Source of the DNA: Oribacterium sp. UBA4274
GTDB taxonomy: Bacteria; Bacillota; Clostridia; Lachnospirales; Lachnospiraceae
NCBI GenBank assembly: GCA_002396005.1
Contig: DGVW01000054.1
Coordinates: 1 to 22,663, forward strand
DNA: 22,663 nt
Reading direction: 5' to 3'
The first letter of the stretch is position 1; each line of letters begins with the position of its first letter. The translations under genes were made by a program, and so were the position numbers. The notes below the pieces were generated by a model. The model saw only the letters and a program-made list of their open reading frames with translations, ran no database searches and had not been told where the DNA came from. This document shows positions 1-7,788 of this stretch, piece after piece.

Positions 1-404
1 TCTGCATAGATTCTGGCGATAGAGAACATACCCGGATCCCAACCGCAGGAAATCATGGCAAGCTTACCGGCTTTTTTAGCCGCTTCGTCTACTGCAGCAA
101 AATGCTGAGGAACCTTTGCGTGAGTATCAAAGCTGTCGATGACATTGAAATACTGTGCATATTCAGGTGTCTGCTTAGGAAGATCTGTTGCAGAGCCTCC
201 GCAGATCATGAGAACATCGATATCGTTCTTGTAGTTTAAAACATTGTCAACAGTATCGACCTTTACTCCATCAGTATTGATCTTGACTGTTGCAGGATCA
301 CGTCTTGTGAAAACACAAACGAGCTCCATATCGTCATTTCGCTTGATAGCACTCTCTATACCACGTGAAAGATTTCCATAACCAAGTAAACCAATTCTAA
401 TCAT
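1..404 (-). CDS. ddh: meso-diaminopimelate dehydrogenase, N-terminal part (gene runs off the left edge)
   Basis: The first 134 codons are visible and start MIRIGLLGYGNLSRGIESAI, a Rossmann NADP-binding start (GxGNLxxG) typical of meso-diaminopimelate dehydrogenase. Further family signatures are CGGSATDLPKQTPEYAQYF and, near the window edge, SCGWDPGMFSIARIYA, which correspond to the conserved GSATD and GWDPGMFS segments of the Corynebacterium enzyme. The family makes meso-diaminopimelate in one step from tetrahydrodipicolinate, ammonia and NADPH, for peptidoglycan and lysine, in the cytoplasm. The ATG at 404-402 is preceded by AGGAGA at good spacing and by a clear promoter. About 190 residues are missing beyond the window, assuming the usual length near 325. 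Identification is by recalled motifs; confidence is high. Confidence 0.92.
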   Translation of the reverse strand, partial: MIRIGLLGYGNLSRGIESAIKRNDDMELVCVFTRRDPATVKINTDGVKVDTVDNVLNYKNDIDVLMICGGSATDLPKQTPEYAQYFNVIDSFDTHAKVPQHFAAVDEAAKKAGKLAMISCGWDPGMFSIARIYA

Positions 405-458
405 TTTGTTTTCTCCTATTGAGTGAATCTATAACACTACATTGCAAAACACGCAAAT

Positions 459-486
459 ATTATAACACAGCGCAGTGCTCAGGCAA
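459..486 (-). promoter_or_regulatory. Predicted sigma-A promoter of ddh
   Basis: On the minus strand there is TTGCCT (-35, plus coordinates 481-486), a 16-bp spacer and a perfect TATAAT (-10, 459-464), about 55 bp upstream of the ddh start codon. It makes ddh an independent transcription unit rather than the tail of the alaX operon. Confidence 0.75.
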
Positions 487-510
487 TAAAAAATATTGAT
501 ATAACAGGCA

Positions 511-550
511 TTCCTCACCTGAGAAAAATTCCTTATCCTTAGGTGAGGAA
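511..550. repeat. 13-bp inverted repeat between alaX and ddh
   Basis: Arms 511-523 (TTCCTCACCTGAG) and 538-550 (CTTAGGTGAGGAA) are complementary at 12 of 13 positions with one G-U pair, around a 14-nt AT-rich loop. It lies 25 bp upstream of the ddh -35 box and after the alaX stop. There is no T-tract directly after either arm, so it is a poor intrinsic terminator. It could be an operator for ddh or a weak transcript end for alaX. Confidence 0.5.
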
Positions 551-597
551 CAGAGATGCAGCAGAAAGAAGTCTTATATCAAATTACAGTTAATTTA

Positions 598-1836
598 TCA
601 TCGCATTACTTCCTTCATGGCCTTTTCAAGAGTGTCGTAAGAACATACACAGCTCCCCTGAATCATCTCTTTCTGTCCGCCCCCACGCCCATTTACAAGA
701 GCATTGAAGTCCTTTGCCCTGCTTCTGACGTCGACAGTACCGGAACCTATCACATAGTTCCAGGCTGCATCCCCACTATCTTTTGATTGTTTTACATCCT
801 TTAGTCCAAATACTCCTACCACTGTGGCACAGGTGTTCTTCATAAGATGATCGCAGCACTTGCGTAACTCCACATTGTTCATGTCGTCTTCCACATCTAC
901 CAGTACGCCTGTGTGATTTTTCAGGGATTCCGCTTTCAGTTCAAAGTATCTTCGGTTTATCTCTGAAATACGATAGTCCTTTTGACGGCTCTGCTCCATA
1001 AGTTGTTTGAGGGCTTCTTCTATCTCAAGAGGAGCTATAGACAGGAGTCTGGACAAATTGAGGAGCTGATCATGCTTTTTCTGATAATCTCTGAGTGCAT
1101 CAAATCCACAGAAAAGTTCTACTCTGACCCCTCCTTTGTGGCCCAGCACAGAAAGGATTTTGATGATGCCTATCTCTCCGGTTGTCATGACATGTGTTCC
1201 ACAGCATGCACAGAGATCTGCACCTCCGAGATCCACAAGCCTTACATCGCCGGAAAGAGCCTTTTTTGATCTGTAATCTATAGTGTTTAATTCTTCTTCG
1301 GTAGGCCAAAGTGCTTTAACAGGTCTGTTACTGAGCACAACCTGATTTGCCAGAGTTTCTATCTCCATAAGCTGTTCCCATGTGAGCATTCCATCGAAAT
1401 CGATGGTCATCACATCACTCATGTGGAAGCCTACATTATTGTAACCATATTTCTCATGGACGAGGCCGGATACTATATGTTCACCGCTATGATTTCGGGA
1501 GTTTCTCATTCGTCTCTCCCAATCGATACGGCAGTGATAGGTCCGTCCGACTTCCAAAGGTCTGTCAACAAAATGAAGCACTCTTACAAGATGGTTGCCT
1601 CTTTCGTCTGCAAGCTTTTCTTCGGCAGCTCCATCCTTTAATGCCTGCTCCTGAACGTCGATAACAGAAGCCTCACCGATGGTTCCGAGGTCGGCGGCCT
1701 GTCCGCCGCCTTCCGGATAGAAACCATGAGTATCCAGCTCCACTATGTATCGGTTGTCTTTGGGCTCACAGGAAGTAACTGCTGCATCAAATTCTTTTAC
1801 ATAGGGAACCTGATAGTATAATGCATTTTTATCCAA
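598..1836 (-). CDS. alaX: Free-standing alanyl-tRNA editing protein (AlaX-L type, DHHA1 domain)
   Basis: The 412-residue protein matches the C-terminal half of alanyl-tRNA synthetase without the aminoacylation core. The editing-site zinc ligands are visible as HSGEH (H116, H120) and CCGTH (C211, H215), and an early FYPEGGGQAADLG is the usual N-terminal beta-barrel signature. The C-terminal DHHA1 domain ends with the glycine-rich NGRGGGQKEMIQGS. Members hydrolyse Ser- or Gly-tRNA(Ala) in trans. The start is TTG (1836-1834): AAAGGAG lies 7 nt upstream and no in-frame ATG is better placed. It follows the aminopeptidase gene by 75 bp with no clear promoter or terminator between them, so the two are probably cotranscribed. 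The length and DHHA1 domain indicate the long AlaX form. The substrate preference cannot be read from the sequence. Confidence 0.9.
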   Translation of the reverse strand: MDKNALYYQVPYVKEFDAAVTSCEPKDNRYIVELDTHGFYPEGGGQAADLGTIGEASVIDVQEQALKDGAAEEKLADERGNHLVRVLHFVDRPLEVGRTYHCRIDWERRMRNSRNHSGEHIVSGLVHEKYGYNNVGFHMSDVMTIDFDGMLTWEQLMEIETLANQVVLSNRPVKALWPTEEELNTIDYRSKKALSGDVRLVDLGGADLCACCGTHVMTTGEIGIIKILSVLGHKGGVRVELFCGFDALRDYQKKHDQLLNLSRLLSIAPLEIEEALKQLMEQSRQKDYRISEINRRYFELKAESLKNHTGVLVDVEDDMNNVELRKCCDHLMKNTCATVVGVFGLKDVKQSKDSGDAAWNYVIGSGTVDVRSRAKDFNALVNGRGGGQKEMIQGSCVCSYDTLEKAMKEVMR

Positions 1837-1911
1837 TGTATATCTCCTTTATAGAGTCGTTTTATCCAAATTCATAGGGCTGCGACTTGACAGGCACCTG
1901 TATGTATATGT

Positions 1912-3735
1912 TTATACCTGACGTGTAGCTTCTTTCAGCCACTCAAGCTTTTCGCCTGTAAAGAAAGGTGAAAGCTTCTCGTAAACCTCACGATGATAAG
2001 CATTTAAAAGTTCGATATCATGTTTCTCCATCATCGAAAAATCGATTGCAGAAAGGTCATAAGGAACCATGGTGATAAACTCAAAGTTAAAGAAAGTGCC
2101 GAAATCATTGGTCTGCCATTTTTTGACGAGAGTCAGGTTCTCAGTACGTATACCATGTTTTCCTTCGATGTAAAGTCCCGGTTCATCTGATGTGATGTTG
2201 CCTTCACACAGGGCAACATCTTCGCTTCGTCCAGGTGCTTTGCGGTAGCGGATGGCATTAGGCCTTTCATGAACATTCAGGCAGAATCCGACTCCGTGAC
2301 CTGTTCCGTGATTGAAATTGAGGCCTTCCTTCCAGAATACCTCCCTTGCCGCAAGGTCCACAGTTATACCGGATGAACCCTGCAGGAACTTGACATCACC
2401 GAGCCTGAGGTGTGCCATAAGTACCATAGTATAATGCTTACGTTCCTCATCTGTGATCGGTCCCATGGCTATGGTTCGGGTAATGTCTGTTGTACCTTCA
2501 CAGTACTGTCCGCCTGAATCCACAAGATAAAGCCCCTTTGGCTCAATCTTAACGAAACTGTTTTCTGTTGGTGCATAATGAGGAAGAGCTGCATTGGCAC
2601 CATAGGCGGATATAGTTGTAAAACTCGGTTCAAAGTAGCCCTCCTGCTCTTTTCGGAAATTCTCAAGAACAGAGCATACGTTCCACTCATTCATCTCATC
2701 AGCGCCGAGAATCTTTTTGGTTTCTTCTGTAAGGCTGCCGTCCTCTTTGAATGCATGCTGCATGAAGTACAGGAAATTGGTGACTGCCACACCATCTTTA
2801 ATGTGAGCTTTCTTCATGTTCTCGACTTCTACAGGATTCTTCCGGGATTTCCAAATGGAAGTAGGAAGCATTTCCGATACCACCATCATTGACTCATGGA
2901 GACTGGTTATGGTTTCATAATTTGTTTTGGCAGGCTCCAGTAATACGGTTTTATCTCTAAGCTGTTTAACATCCTCATAGAAGGTTTCGTAATCCTTACG
3001 CTTTACTGAAAGACCTGCAAGGTAATCAAGGATGTCCTTATCAAAATCCTCTTCCGCAGCATAAAGGATGGCATCTTCCATAGTGACCATAAGATATGAA
3101 AGAAATACCGGGTTACAAGGGATATCATCACCTCTCAGGTTAAGCAGCCATGCGATATCATCGAGGCTCGTGATGATGTGAATGTCAGAGCCCTTTTCTT
3201 TCATGAAGCATCTCAGATCGGAAAGCTTATCTGCTGCACTCTTTCCGGTAAACTTTTCATCAAGAATCCAGACTTTTGAGGTTGCAAGATGTGGTCTGTT
3301 CTCCCAAATGTCACCTACAAGATCCTGTCCTGCACTGATAGTTGCTGATTTTTCTGCCAGATCCTCCTGCAATGAGAGACCATGTTCAAAGTCTATGGCG
3401 CGTCCGTCAAAGCCCAATACGCCGCCCTCAGGAGTTTTGTCAACAACATAATCATCTATATGAGGAACACCCGGTTCACCCATCTTCATAAGAGTCACTT
3501 CACGACCGGACATTTCTTTTTCGGCCTGTATGAAGTATCTTCCGTCGGTGAAAAGTGCTGCGCTGTCCATGGTCACTACCATGCTGCCTTCTCCGGTGAA
3601 ACCGGAAAGATAATGTATCGCACGGAAATAGTCACCTACATATTCACTCTGGTGATAATCCTCAGTTGTTATGAGATATGTATCTATACCTGCAAGCTTC
3701 ATCTTTTCCCTAAGGTTTTTCAATTGTTCGTTCAT
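1912..3735 (-). CDS. pepP: Xaa-Pro aminopeptidase, M24B family, three-domain form
   Basis: This 607-residue cytosolic enzyme has two creatinase-type N-terminal domains (about 1-300) and a pita-bread catalytic domain (about 305-540). All five dinuclear metal ligands are present: D406 (LVDSGGQY), D417 (TTDITRT), H480 (GTGHGVGF), E518 (SDEPGLYIEG) and E532 (GIRTENL). The length and three-domain layout resemble eukaryotic XPNPEP1-type aminopeptidase P rather than the shorter bacterial PepQ or PepP. It removes N-terminal residues that precede proline, so it works in peptide turnover. The ATG at 3735 has GGAGG close upstream. A 184-bp structured repeat ends only 17 bp before the start codon, so any transcript entering from the HAD gene must pass through it. 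alaX follows after 75 bp. Confidence 0.92.
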   Translation of the reverse strand: MNEQLKNLREKMKLAGIDTYLITTEDYHQSEYVGDYFRAIHYLSGFTGEGSMVVTMDSAALFTDGRYFIQAEKEMSGREVTLMKMGEPGVPHIDDYVVDKTPEGGVLGFDGRAIDFEHGLSLQEDLAEKSATISAGQDLVGDIWENRPHLATSKVWILDEKFTGKSAADKLSDLRCFMKEKGSDIHIITSLDDIAWLLNLRGDDIPCNPVFLSYLMVTMEDAILYAAEEDFDKDILDYLAGLSVKRKDYETFYEDVKQLRDKTVLLEPAKTNYETITSLHESMMVVSEMLPTSIWKSRKNPVEVENMKKAHIKDGVAVTNFLYFMQHAFKEDGSLTEETKKILGADEMNEWNVCSVLENFRKEQEGYFEPSFTTISAYGANAALPHYAPTENSFVKIEPKGLYLVDSGGQYCEGTTDITRTIAMGPITDEERKHYTMVLMAHLRLGDVKFLQGSSGITVDLAAREVFWKEGLNFNHGTGHGVGFCLNVHERPNAIRYRKAPGRSEDVALCEGNITSDEPGLYIEGKHGIRTENLTLVKKWQTNDFGTFFNFEFITMVPYDLSAIDFSMMEKHDIELLNAYHREVYEKLSPFFTGEKLEWLKEATRQV

Positions 3736-3752
3736 ATGTCCTCCGTTTGTAT

Positions 3753-3936
3753 GTGAGTGTCAAAAGTCGATATCGGACCGCTTCGCGCTATGCGCTCTCG
3801 CGTTCCTCCCACATTCCGCACTCTCAGGCCGATAAATCGTCCTTTCGTGCTCCATGTGGGGCGTGTCATGAAGTCTATCCTCCACTTTTGTGCAAGCACA
3901 AGTGGAGGAAGACTTATGACACTTATATCATCATAT
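3753..3936 (-). repeat. 184-bp structured intergenic repeat, copy A
   Basis: This copy is identical to 16550-16733 except for one base (T at 3798, C at 16595). Its ends carry a 13-bp terminal inverted repeat with one mismatch (AGTGTCAAAAGTC at 3756, GACTTATGACACT ending 3923). Read on the minus strand, its first 70 nt fold into a long interrupted hairpin: GTGTCATAAGTC with GACTTCATGACAC outside, TCCTCCACTT with AAGTGGAGGA inside, GTGC with GCAC at the tip. The 3' part adds CCCACAT/ATGTGGG and GCGC/GCGC stems. The right end reaches into the HAD gene: the last Ile codon and TGA stop of that gene lie inside the repeat. The other end is 17 bp from the pepP start codon. No convincing ORF lies inside. 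It is either a small non-autonomous mobile repeat or a structured RNA. Confidence 0.9.
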
Positions 3937-4737
3937 AAGTCCAAAATGTAATAATGCTTTATATATTCCGTCTTTGTCGATGTCATCTGTGATGTAGTCT
4001 GCTGTTTTTTTTGCTTCGTTTACAGCATTACCCATTGCTATACCTACATTGGCTTTTTCAAGCATCTCGAGATCATTTGTACTGTCGCCAAAGGCATAGG
4101 TTTGATCGAGAGAAATGCCGAAGTGTTCACAGGCACGCTTGATTCCCTGTGCTTTGCTGTATTCTGCTTCTACAACATCTGCTCCAAAGTCCTTGGAAAA
4201 CATCATAACTTTCAGTTCAGGAAATTCATTTTGTAATATGACGCTTCTTTTTCTGTCCCCATAAAAAGCGAGGGACCTGACAGATAAGTCCATAAGCTTC
4301 CATGGATCATCAAAATGTCTGTACTGATATATGCCAAAATATTTTTCGTCGAAAAAGATCACTTCTTCCTGATTGAGAAAATAATCGATTTCATTTATTC
4401 TTGCTCCGATTGGGAAATTATTTTGTTCACTGAATTTCAGTACTCTCTCAAGGAGTTCCTTATCCATGCATCTGTCCATGAGAACCTTGTCTTTTAGTTC
4501 AACAAGCGTTCCGTTCATGTGAATGAGAATGTCCGGATCCACTTCATGAAGGTAAGGAATGGATATCTCGTTTTTCATATCGCGACCCGATGCTATTGCA
4601 ATTGCATAACCGTTTTCCTTGAGTTTCTTGATGCCATTGATGGCTGAAGGGGTTATCTTCCATGTATTGTGATCAAGGAGTGTGTGATCAAGATCAAATG
4701 CCACAAGTCCTTTATATTTTTTAGATGTACTTTCCAT
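3931..4737 (-). CDS. Cof-type HAD-IIB family phosphatase
   Basis: The 268-residue protein has all four HAD motifs: FDLDHTLLD (motif I, nucleophile D15 and acid D17), IASGRD (motif II, S50), K195 in SKAQGIK (motif III) and FGDSTNDLEML (motif IV). The large cap between motifs II and III is of the C2B type found in Cof/YidA-like sugar-phosphate phosphatases. These enzymes dephosphorylate small phosphorylated metabolites in the cytoplasm; the substrate cannot be predicted here. The gene has its own promoter with unusual upstream repeats and lies 3' of the pyr operon terminator, so it is probably not part of pyrimidine synthesis. Its last codon and stop lie within the 184-bp repeat copy A, but the C-terminus looks complete for the family. 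Confidence 0.9.
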   Translation of the reverse strand: MESTSKKYKGLVAFDLDHTLLDHNTWKITPSAINGIKKLKENGYAIAIASGRDMKNEISIPYLHEVDPDILIHMNGTLVELKDKVLMDRCMDKELLERVLKFSEQNNFPIGARINEIDYFLNQEEVIFFDEKYFGIYQYRHFDDPWKLMDLSVRSLAFYGDRKRSVILQNEFPELKVMMFSKDFGADVVEAEYSKAQGIKRACEHFGISLDQTYAFGDSTNDLEMLEKANVGIAMGNAVNEAKKTADYITDDIDKDGIYKALLHFGLI

Positions 4738-4776
4738 ATAACCTCTTTCTGTTTTTAGTACAGTTTACAGCATTTT

Positions 4777-4805
4777 AGTGTAAGTTTATTTGGCGCCAAA
4801 GTCAA
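4777..4805 (-). promoter_or_regulatory. Predicted promoter of the HAD gene with a palindrome in the spacer
   Basis: The minus strand reads TTGACT (-35, 4800-4805), 17 bp, TACACT (-10, 4777-4782), 40 bp upstream of the HAD start codon. The spacer holds the perfect 10-bp palindrome TTGGCGCCAA (4790-4799), a position where a bound repressor would block RNA polymerase. This is an inference from position only. Confidence 0.6.
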
Positions 4806-4810
4806 TAAAC

Positions 4811-4856
4811 GACCGTGCACAGTGCGTTTAATACAGACCGTGCACAGAATGTTTAA
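4811..4856 (-). repeat. Two 25-bp-spaced direct repeats upstream of the HAD promoter (possible activator site)
   Basis: GACCGTGCACAG-NNN-GTTTAA occurs twice on the plus strand, at 4811-4831 and 4836-4856, differing only in three central bases. The start-to-start distance is 25 bp. Both copies are directly upstream of the -35 box at 4800-4805, where class I/II activators often bind as direct repeats. Each copy contains the palindrome GTGCAC. The binding protein is unknown. Confidence 0.6.
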
Positions 4857-4938
4857 TTGGACATGCCTTGGCGCTTATATAACAGTGTTAAACTATTATG
4901 GCTCTGTAAATAAGTATAATCTCAGGTTAAAGATTTCC

Positions 4939-4973
4939 AAAAAAATATCCGGTGATTCCAACGGATCACCGGA
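4939..4973 (-). terminator. Intrinsic terminator of the pyr operon
   Basis: On the minus strand the arms TCCGGTGAT and ATCACCGGA (4965-4973 and 4948-4956) form a perfect 9-bp stem with an 8-nt loop, followed by TA and seven T residues (4939-4945). It starts only 6 bp after the pyrI stop codon and closes the operon. Confidence 0.9.
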
Positions 4974-4979
4974 TGATAA

Positions 4980-5414
4980 TCAGCTTAACTCTTCGTTTCT
5001 AACGATAGTGTCACAGTATGTACAACGATATAATGCTTTGTTTCTGTCCACAATCTTGAATACCTGTGGAAGTTCCTGCTCTATGGAAGTTATACAGCGA
5101 GGATTCTTGCACTTAAGTACATTGGTCAGTGTTTCAGGGAGAGAAAGGGTTTTCTTTTCCACCCTTTTTCCATTCTTGATATAGTTTACAGTTATGCCTG
5201 AATCGATGTAGCCAAGAACATCAAGATCAATGTCCAGATCTTCAGAAATCTTGACTATATCTTTACGCTTCATTTTACGAGAGGAACAGTTTTGAATCAG
5301 GGCCACCTGAGAATCCAGCTTATCAAGTTGGAGATATTTATAAACAAGCATTGCTTTTCCTGCTTTGATGTGATCAAGTACAATGCCATTTTCAATTCCG
5401 TCTACATTCATCAT
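4980..5414 (-). CDS. pyrI: Aspartate carbamoyltransferase regulatory subunit
   Basis: The 144-residue protein has the PyrI allosteric domain (about 1-95) and a C-terminal zinc domain with four cysteines: C102 and C107 (CKNPRC) and C131 and C134 (CTYC). The zinc domain anchors PyrI to PyrB catalytic trimers, and the allosteric domain binds nucleotides, so the holoenzyme is expected to respond to CTP/ATP. The gene begins with two consecutive ATG codons; AAGGAGG is only 3 nt from the first but 6 nt from the second (5411-5409), so translation may start at the second. It follows pyrB after 8 bp and is the last gene before the operon terminator. Separate pyrB and pyrI contrast with Bacillus, which has an unregulated PyrB trimer. 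Confidence 0.95.
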   Translation of the reverse strand: MMNVDGIENGIVLDHIKAGKAMLVYKYLQLDKLDSQVALIQNCSSRKMKRKDIVKISEDLDIDLDVLGYIDSGITVNYIKNGKRVEKKTLSLPETLTNVLKCKNPRCITSIEQELPQVFKIVDRNKALYRCTYCDTIVRNEELS

Positions 5415-5422
5415 TAGCCTCC

Positions 5423-6349
5423 TTACTTGTCAAGCCCTAAGAGATACAGAATCAGCGCCATACGCATCTGCTTGCCGCAAAGTGTCTGATAGAAATATTT
5501 TGCCCGTGGATCCTTGTCAACAGCAACAGAGATTTCATTTACTCTTGGAAGCGGATGGAGGATTGCCAGATCTGCCTTGGCATTCTCCAGCTTCTCAGGA
5601 GTGAGGATATATATATCTTTTAATCTGAGATAATCTTCTTCGTTGAAGAATCGTTCCTTCTGTACTCGTGTCATATAAAGCACATCCAGCTGAGGGATGG
5701 CTTCTTCCAGAGACTTGGTTTCCTGGAAAGAAACGCCGGCTGCTTTAAGTTTATCAAGTTCATACTCCGGTATACGAAGCTCTGTTGGTGAGATGAGTAT
5801 GTACTTGTTATCAGGGTAGCGAAGCATGGCGTCTATAAGGGAGTGTACTGTACGCCCGAACTTAAGGTCGCCGCAGAGTCCCAGTGTAATGCCGCTGAGA
5901 GATCCTCTTGTTCTTCTGATGGTCAGGAGATCTGCCAGTGTCTGTGTCGGGTGGAAATGTCCTCCGTCGCCGGCATTGATGAAAGGTACAGTTGTGTGCA
6001 TGGAAGCAACTACCGGTGCACCTTCCTTAGGGTGTCGCATGACGATGAGGTCAACGTAATTGGACATAACAGAAATTGTATCAGCAACAGATTCTCCCTT
6101 GGAAGCACTGGAGCTTGATGCGCCCGCAAAGCCCAGAACCTGTCCGCCTAATGAAAGCATAGCGGATTCAAAGCTGAGCCTGGTTCTTGTGGAAGGCTCG
6201 TAGAATAATGTTGCAAGCTGCTTGTGTTGGCAGCGATCCTGATATTTCTCGGGATTTTTCTCGATATCATCAGCTAAGTCCATAAGATGATCTAATTCTT
6301 CGGTGGAAAGATCCAGAATGTTGATGATGCTTCTGGCTGAATTGTCCAT
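5423..6349 (-). CDS. pyrB: Aspartate carbamoyltransferase catalytic subunit
   Basis: The 308-residue enzyme condenses carbamoyl phosphate with L-aspartate, the first committed step of pyrimidine synthesis. The carbamoyl-phosphate loop is STRTRLSFE (S53-T54-R55-T56), the neighbouring-subunit loop is SSASKGES (K84), MRHPKEG gives R105/H106 and LHPLPRVNEI is the C-terminal signature. The length matches the family (about 305-310). It lies upstream of pyrI with an 8-bp gap, as expected for stoichiometric subunits. The start ATG at 6349 is preceded by AAGGAG. The pyrC and carAB genes needed for the adjoining steps are not in this window. Confidence 0.97.
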   Translation of the reverse strand: MDNSARSIINILDLSTEELDHLMDLADDIEKNPEKYQDRCQHKQLATLFYEPSTRTRLSFESAMLSLGGQVLGFAGASSSSASKGESVADTISVMSNYVDLIVMRHPKEGAPVVASMHTTVPFINAGDGGHFHPTQTLADLLTIRRTRGSLSGITLGLCGDLKFGRTVHSLIDAMLRYPDNKYILISPTELRIPEYELDKLKAAGVSFQETKSLEEAIPQLDVLYMTRVQKERFFNEEDYLRLKDIYILTPEKLENAKADLAILHPLPRVNEISVAVDKDPRAKYFYQTLCGKQMRMALILYLLGLDK

Positions 6350-6402
6350 AATGTCTTTTTCTCCTTATCTAATCAACATTTTACATTCAAGGCTTCCGGT
6401 AA

Positions 6403-7038
6403 TCAGTTTCTCCAGGATTCATCAGAAGGATTATCACGGAACTTGAGGAGTTTTGCTTCGTCTTCAGGCTTTATATAGTTTTCTGCAACAGCAACCTTTA
6501 CAAGAGTATCCAGATCACAGAGAGAAGTATTCTGAATGTCGGCTTCCTTCAATCTGTCGATACCCTTCTGCATTCCATATGTGAAGATAGATATGATACC
6601 GAGAACATCTGCCCCTGCCTCACGGAGAGGATTTACACAGTCAAGAACTGATCCGCCTGTAGAGATGAGATCTTCGATAACTACTACTTTTTCTCCCTTT
6701 TCAAGGCGTCCTTCAATCTGGTTTTTGCGGCCGTGATCCTTGGCTGAGCCTCGTACATAACCCATAGGAAGACCGAGAATGTCTGCTGCAATCGCAGCAT
6801 GGGCAATGCCTGCTGTACTTGTGCCCTCAAGTGCTTCGGCTTCCGGATACAGTTCTTTTACCTTATCTGCAATGGCGTGCTCGATAAGTGTACGTACTTC
6901 AGGGTAGCTCAGAACTAAGCGATTATCACAATAAATTGGGGATTTAATGCCGGATGCCCATGTAAACGGATCGTCAGGTCTCAAGAAAACTGCTTTGATT
7001 GATAAAAGTCCCTTTGCGATTTCTTCTTTAGTTGCCAT
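6403..7038 (-). CDS. pyrE: Orotate phosphoribosyltransferase
   Basis: The 211-residue protein carries the PRPP-binding motif VVVIEDLISTGGS (118-130) and a flexible catalytic loop RGSAKDHGRKNQIEG (about 96-110). It converts orotate and PRPP to orotidine 5'-monophosphate. It lies between pyrF (39 bp upstream) and pyrB (53 bp downstream) in the same operon, so the two last steps of UMP synthesis are encoded side by side. The start ATG at 7038 follows GGAGG with normal spacing. Confidence 0.97.
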   Translation of the reverse strand: MATKEEIAKGLLSIKAVFLRPDDPFTWASGIKSPIYCDNRLVLSYPEVRTLIEHAIADKVKELYPEAEALEGTSTAGIAHAAIAADILGLPMGYVRGSAKDHGRKNQIEGRLEKGEKVVVIEDLISTGGSVLDCVNPLREAGADVLGIISIFTYGMQKGIDRLKEADIQNTSLCDLDTLVKVAVAENYIKPEDEAKLLKFRDNPSDESWRN

Positions 7039-7077
7039 AATAAATCTCCTCCAAAAATTAATGAAATAATGCGAAAA

Positions 7078-7776
7078 TCAACCTACAAACTCTTTAACTG
7101 CTCTCTCATATGCGGCTACAGGGTCTGCCGCAGCTGTGATCGAGCGTCCTACTACTATGTAATCCGAGCCGATTTCCTTTGCTCTCTCAGGAGTTGTGAT
7201 TCTGGACTGATCTCCCTTGGCATCTCCTGCAAAACGAATTCCCGGTGTTACAGTTATAAATGTTTCTCCAACTTCACTATGGATACGGCCGGCCTCAAGC
7301 GGCGAACATACTACGCCGTCAAGCCCCGCGGCCTTGGCATTGGCAGCATACTTAACTACAACATCATCAATCTTCTGATCGATGAGCAGCTCGTTTGTCA
7401 TAGTTTCCTGAGATGTGGAGGTAAGTTGTGTAACGGCAATAAGTATAGGACGTGAACCATCTTCTCTGGTGAGCCCTTCTACTGCAGCCTGCATCATCTT
7501 GATGCCGCCGCTTGCATGAACATTGGTCATATCAACACCAAGGTCACGGAGAGACTGCATTCCGCCTTTTACAGTGTTTGGGATATCATGAAGCTTTAAG
7601 TCAAGGAATATCTTATGTCCTCTTTTTTTGATTTCTTTAACAATTGAAGGGCCTTCTGCATAAAAAAGCTCCATGCCGATCTTTACAAATGGCTTTGTGT
7701 TTGTGAACTTGTCGAGGAATCTGTAAGTATCCTCTGCGCTTGGGAAATCCAGTGCGATTATTACGTCTTTACCCAT
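7078..7776 (-). CDS. pyrF: Orotidine 5'-phosphate decarboxylase
   Basis: The 232-residue TIM barrel shows the catalytic DLKLHDIPNTV motif (D59, K61, D64), plus IALDFPSAED at the N-terminus and the phosphate-binding PGIRF and VGRSIT segments near the C-terminus. It is the short bacterial group I type. It decarboxylates OMP to UMP. AAGGAGAA lies upstream of the ATG at 7776. The gene follows pyrD after 12 bp and precedes pyrE by 39 bp. Confidence 0.97.
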   Translation of the reverse strand: MGKDVIIALDFPSAEDTYRFLDKFTNTKPFVKIGMELFYAEGPSIVKEIKKRGHKIFLDLKLHDIPNTVKGGMQSLRDLGVDMTNVHASGGIKMMQAAVEGLTREDGSRPILIAVTQLTSTSQETMTNELLIDQKIDDVVVKYAANAKAAGLDGVVCSPLEAGRIHSEVGETFITVTPGIRFAGDAKGDQSRITTPERAKEIGSDYIVVGRSITAAADPVAAYERAVKEFVG

Positions 7777-7788
7777 TCTTTTTCTCCT

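Noticed and set aside
1837..1911. Separate promoter for alaX in the pepP-alaX gap
   Set aside because: No -35/-10 pair with acceptable spacing was found, and no terminator follows pepP, so cotranscription is the simpler reading.
3753..3770. TTGACA at the repeat end pointing out of the element as a -35 box
   Set aside because: Neither copy has a -10 box 16-18 bp downstream; in copy A that position falls on the pepP ribosome binding site and start codon.
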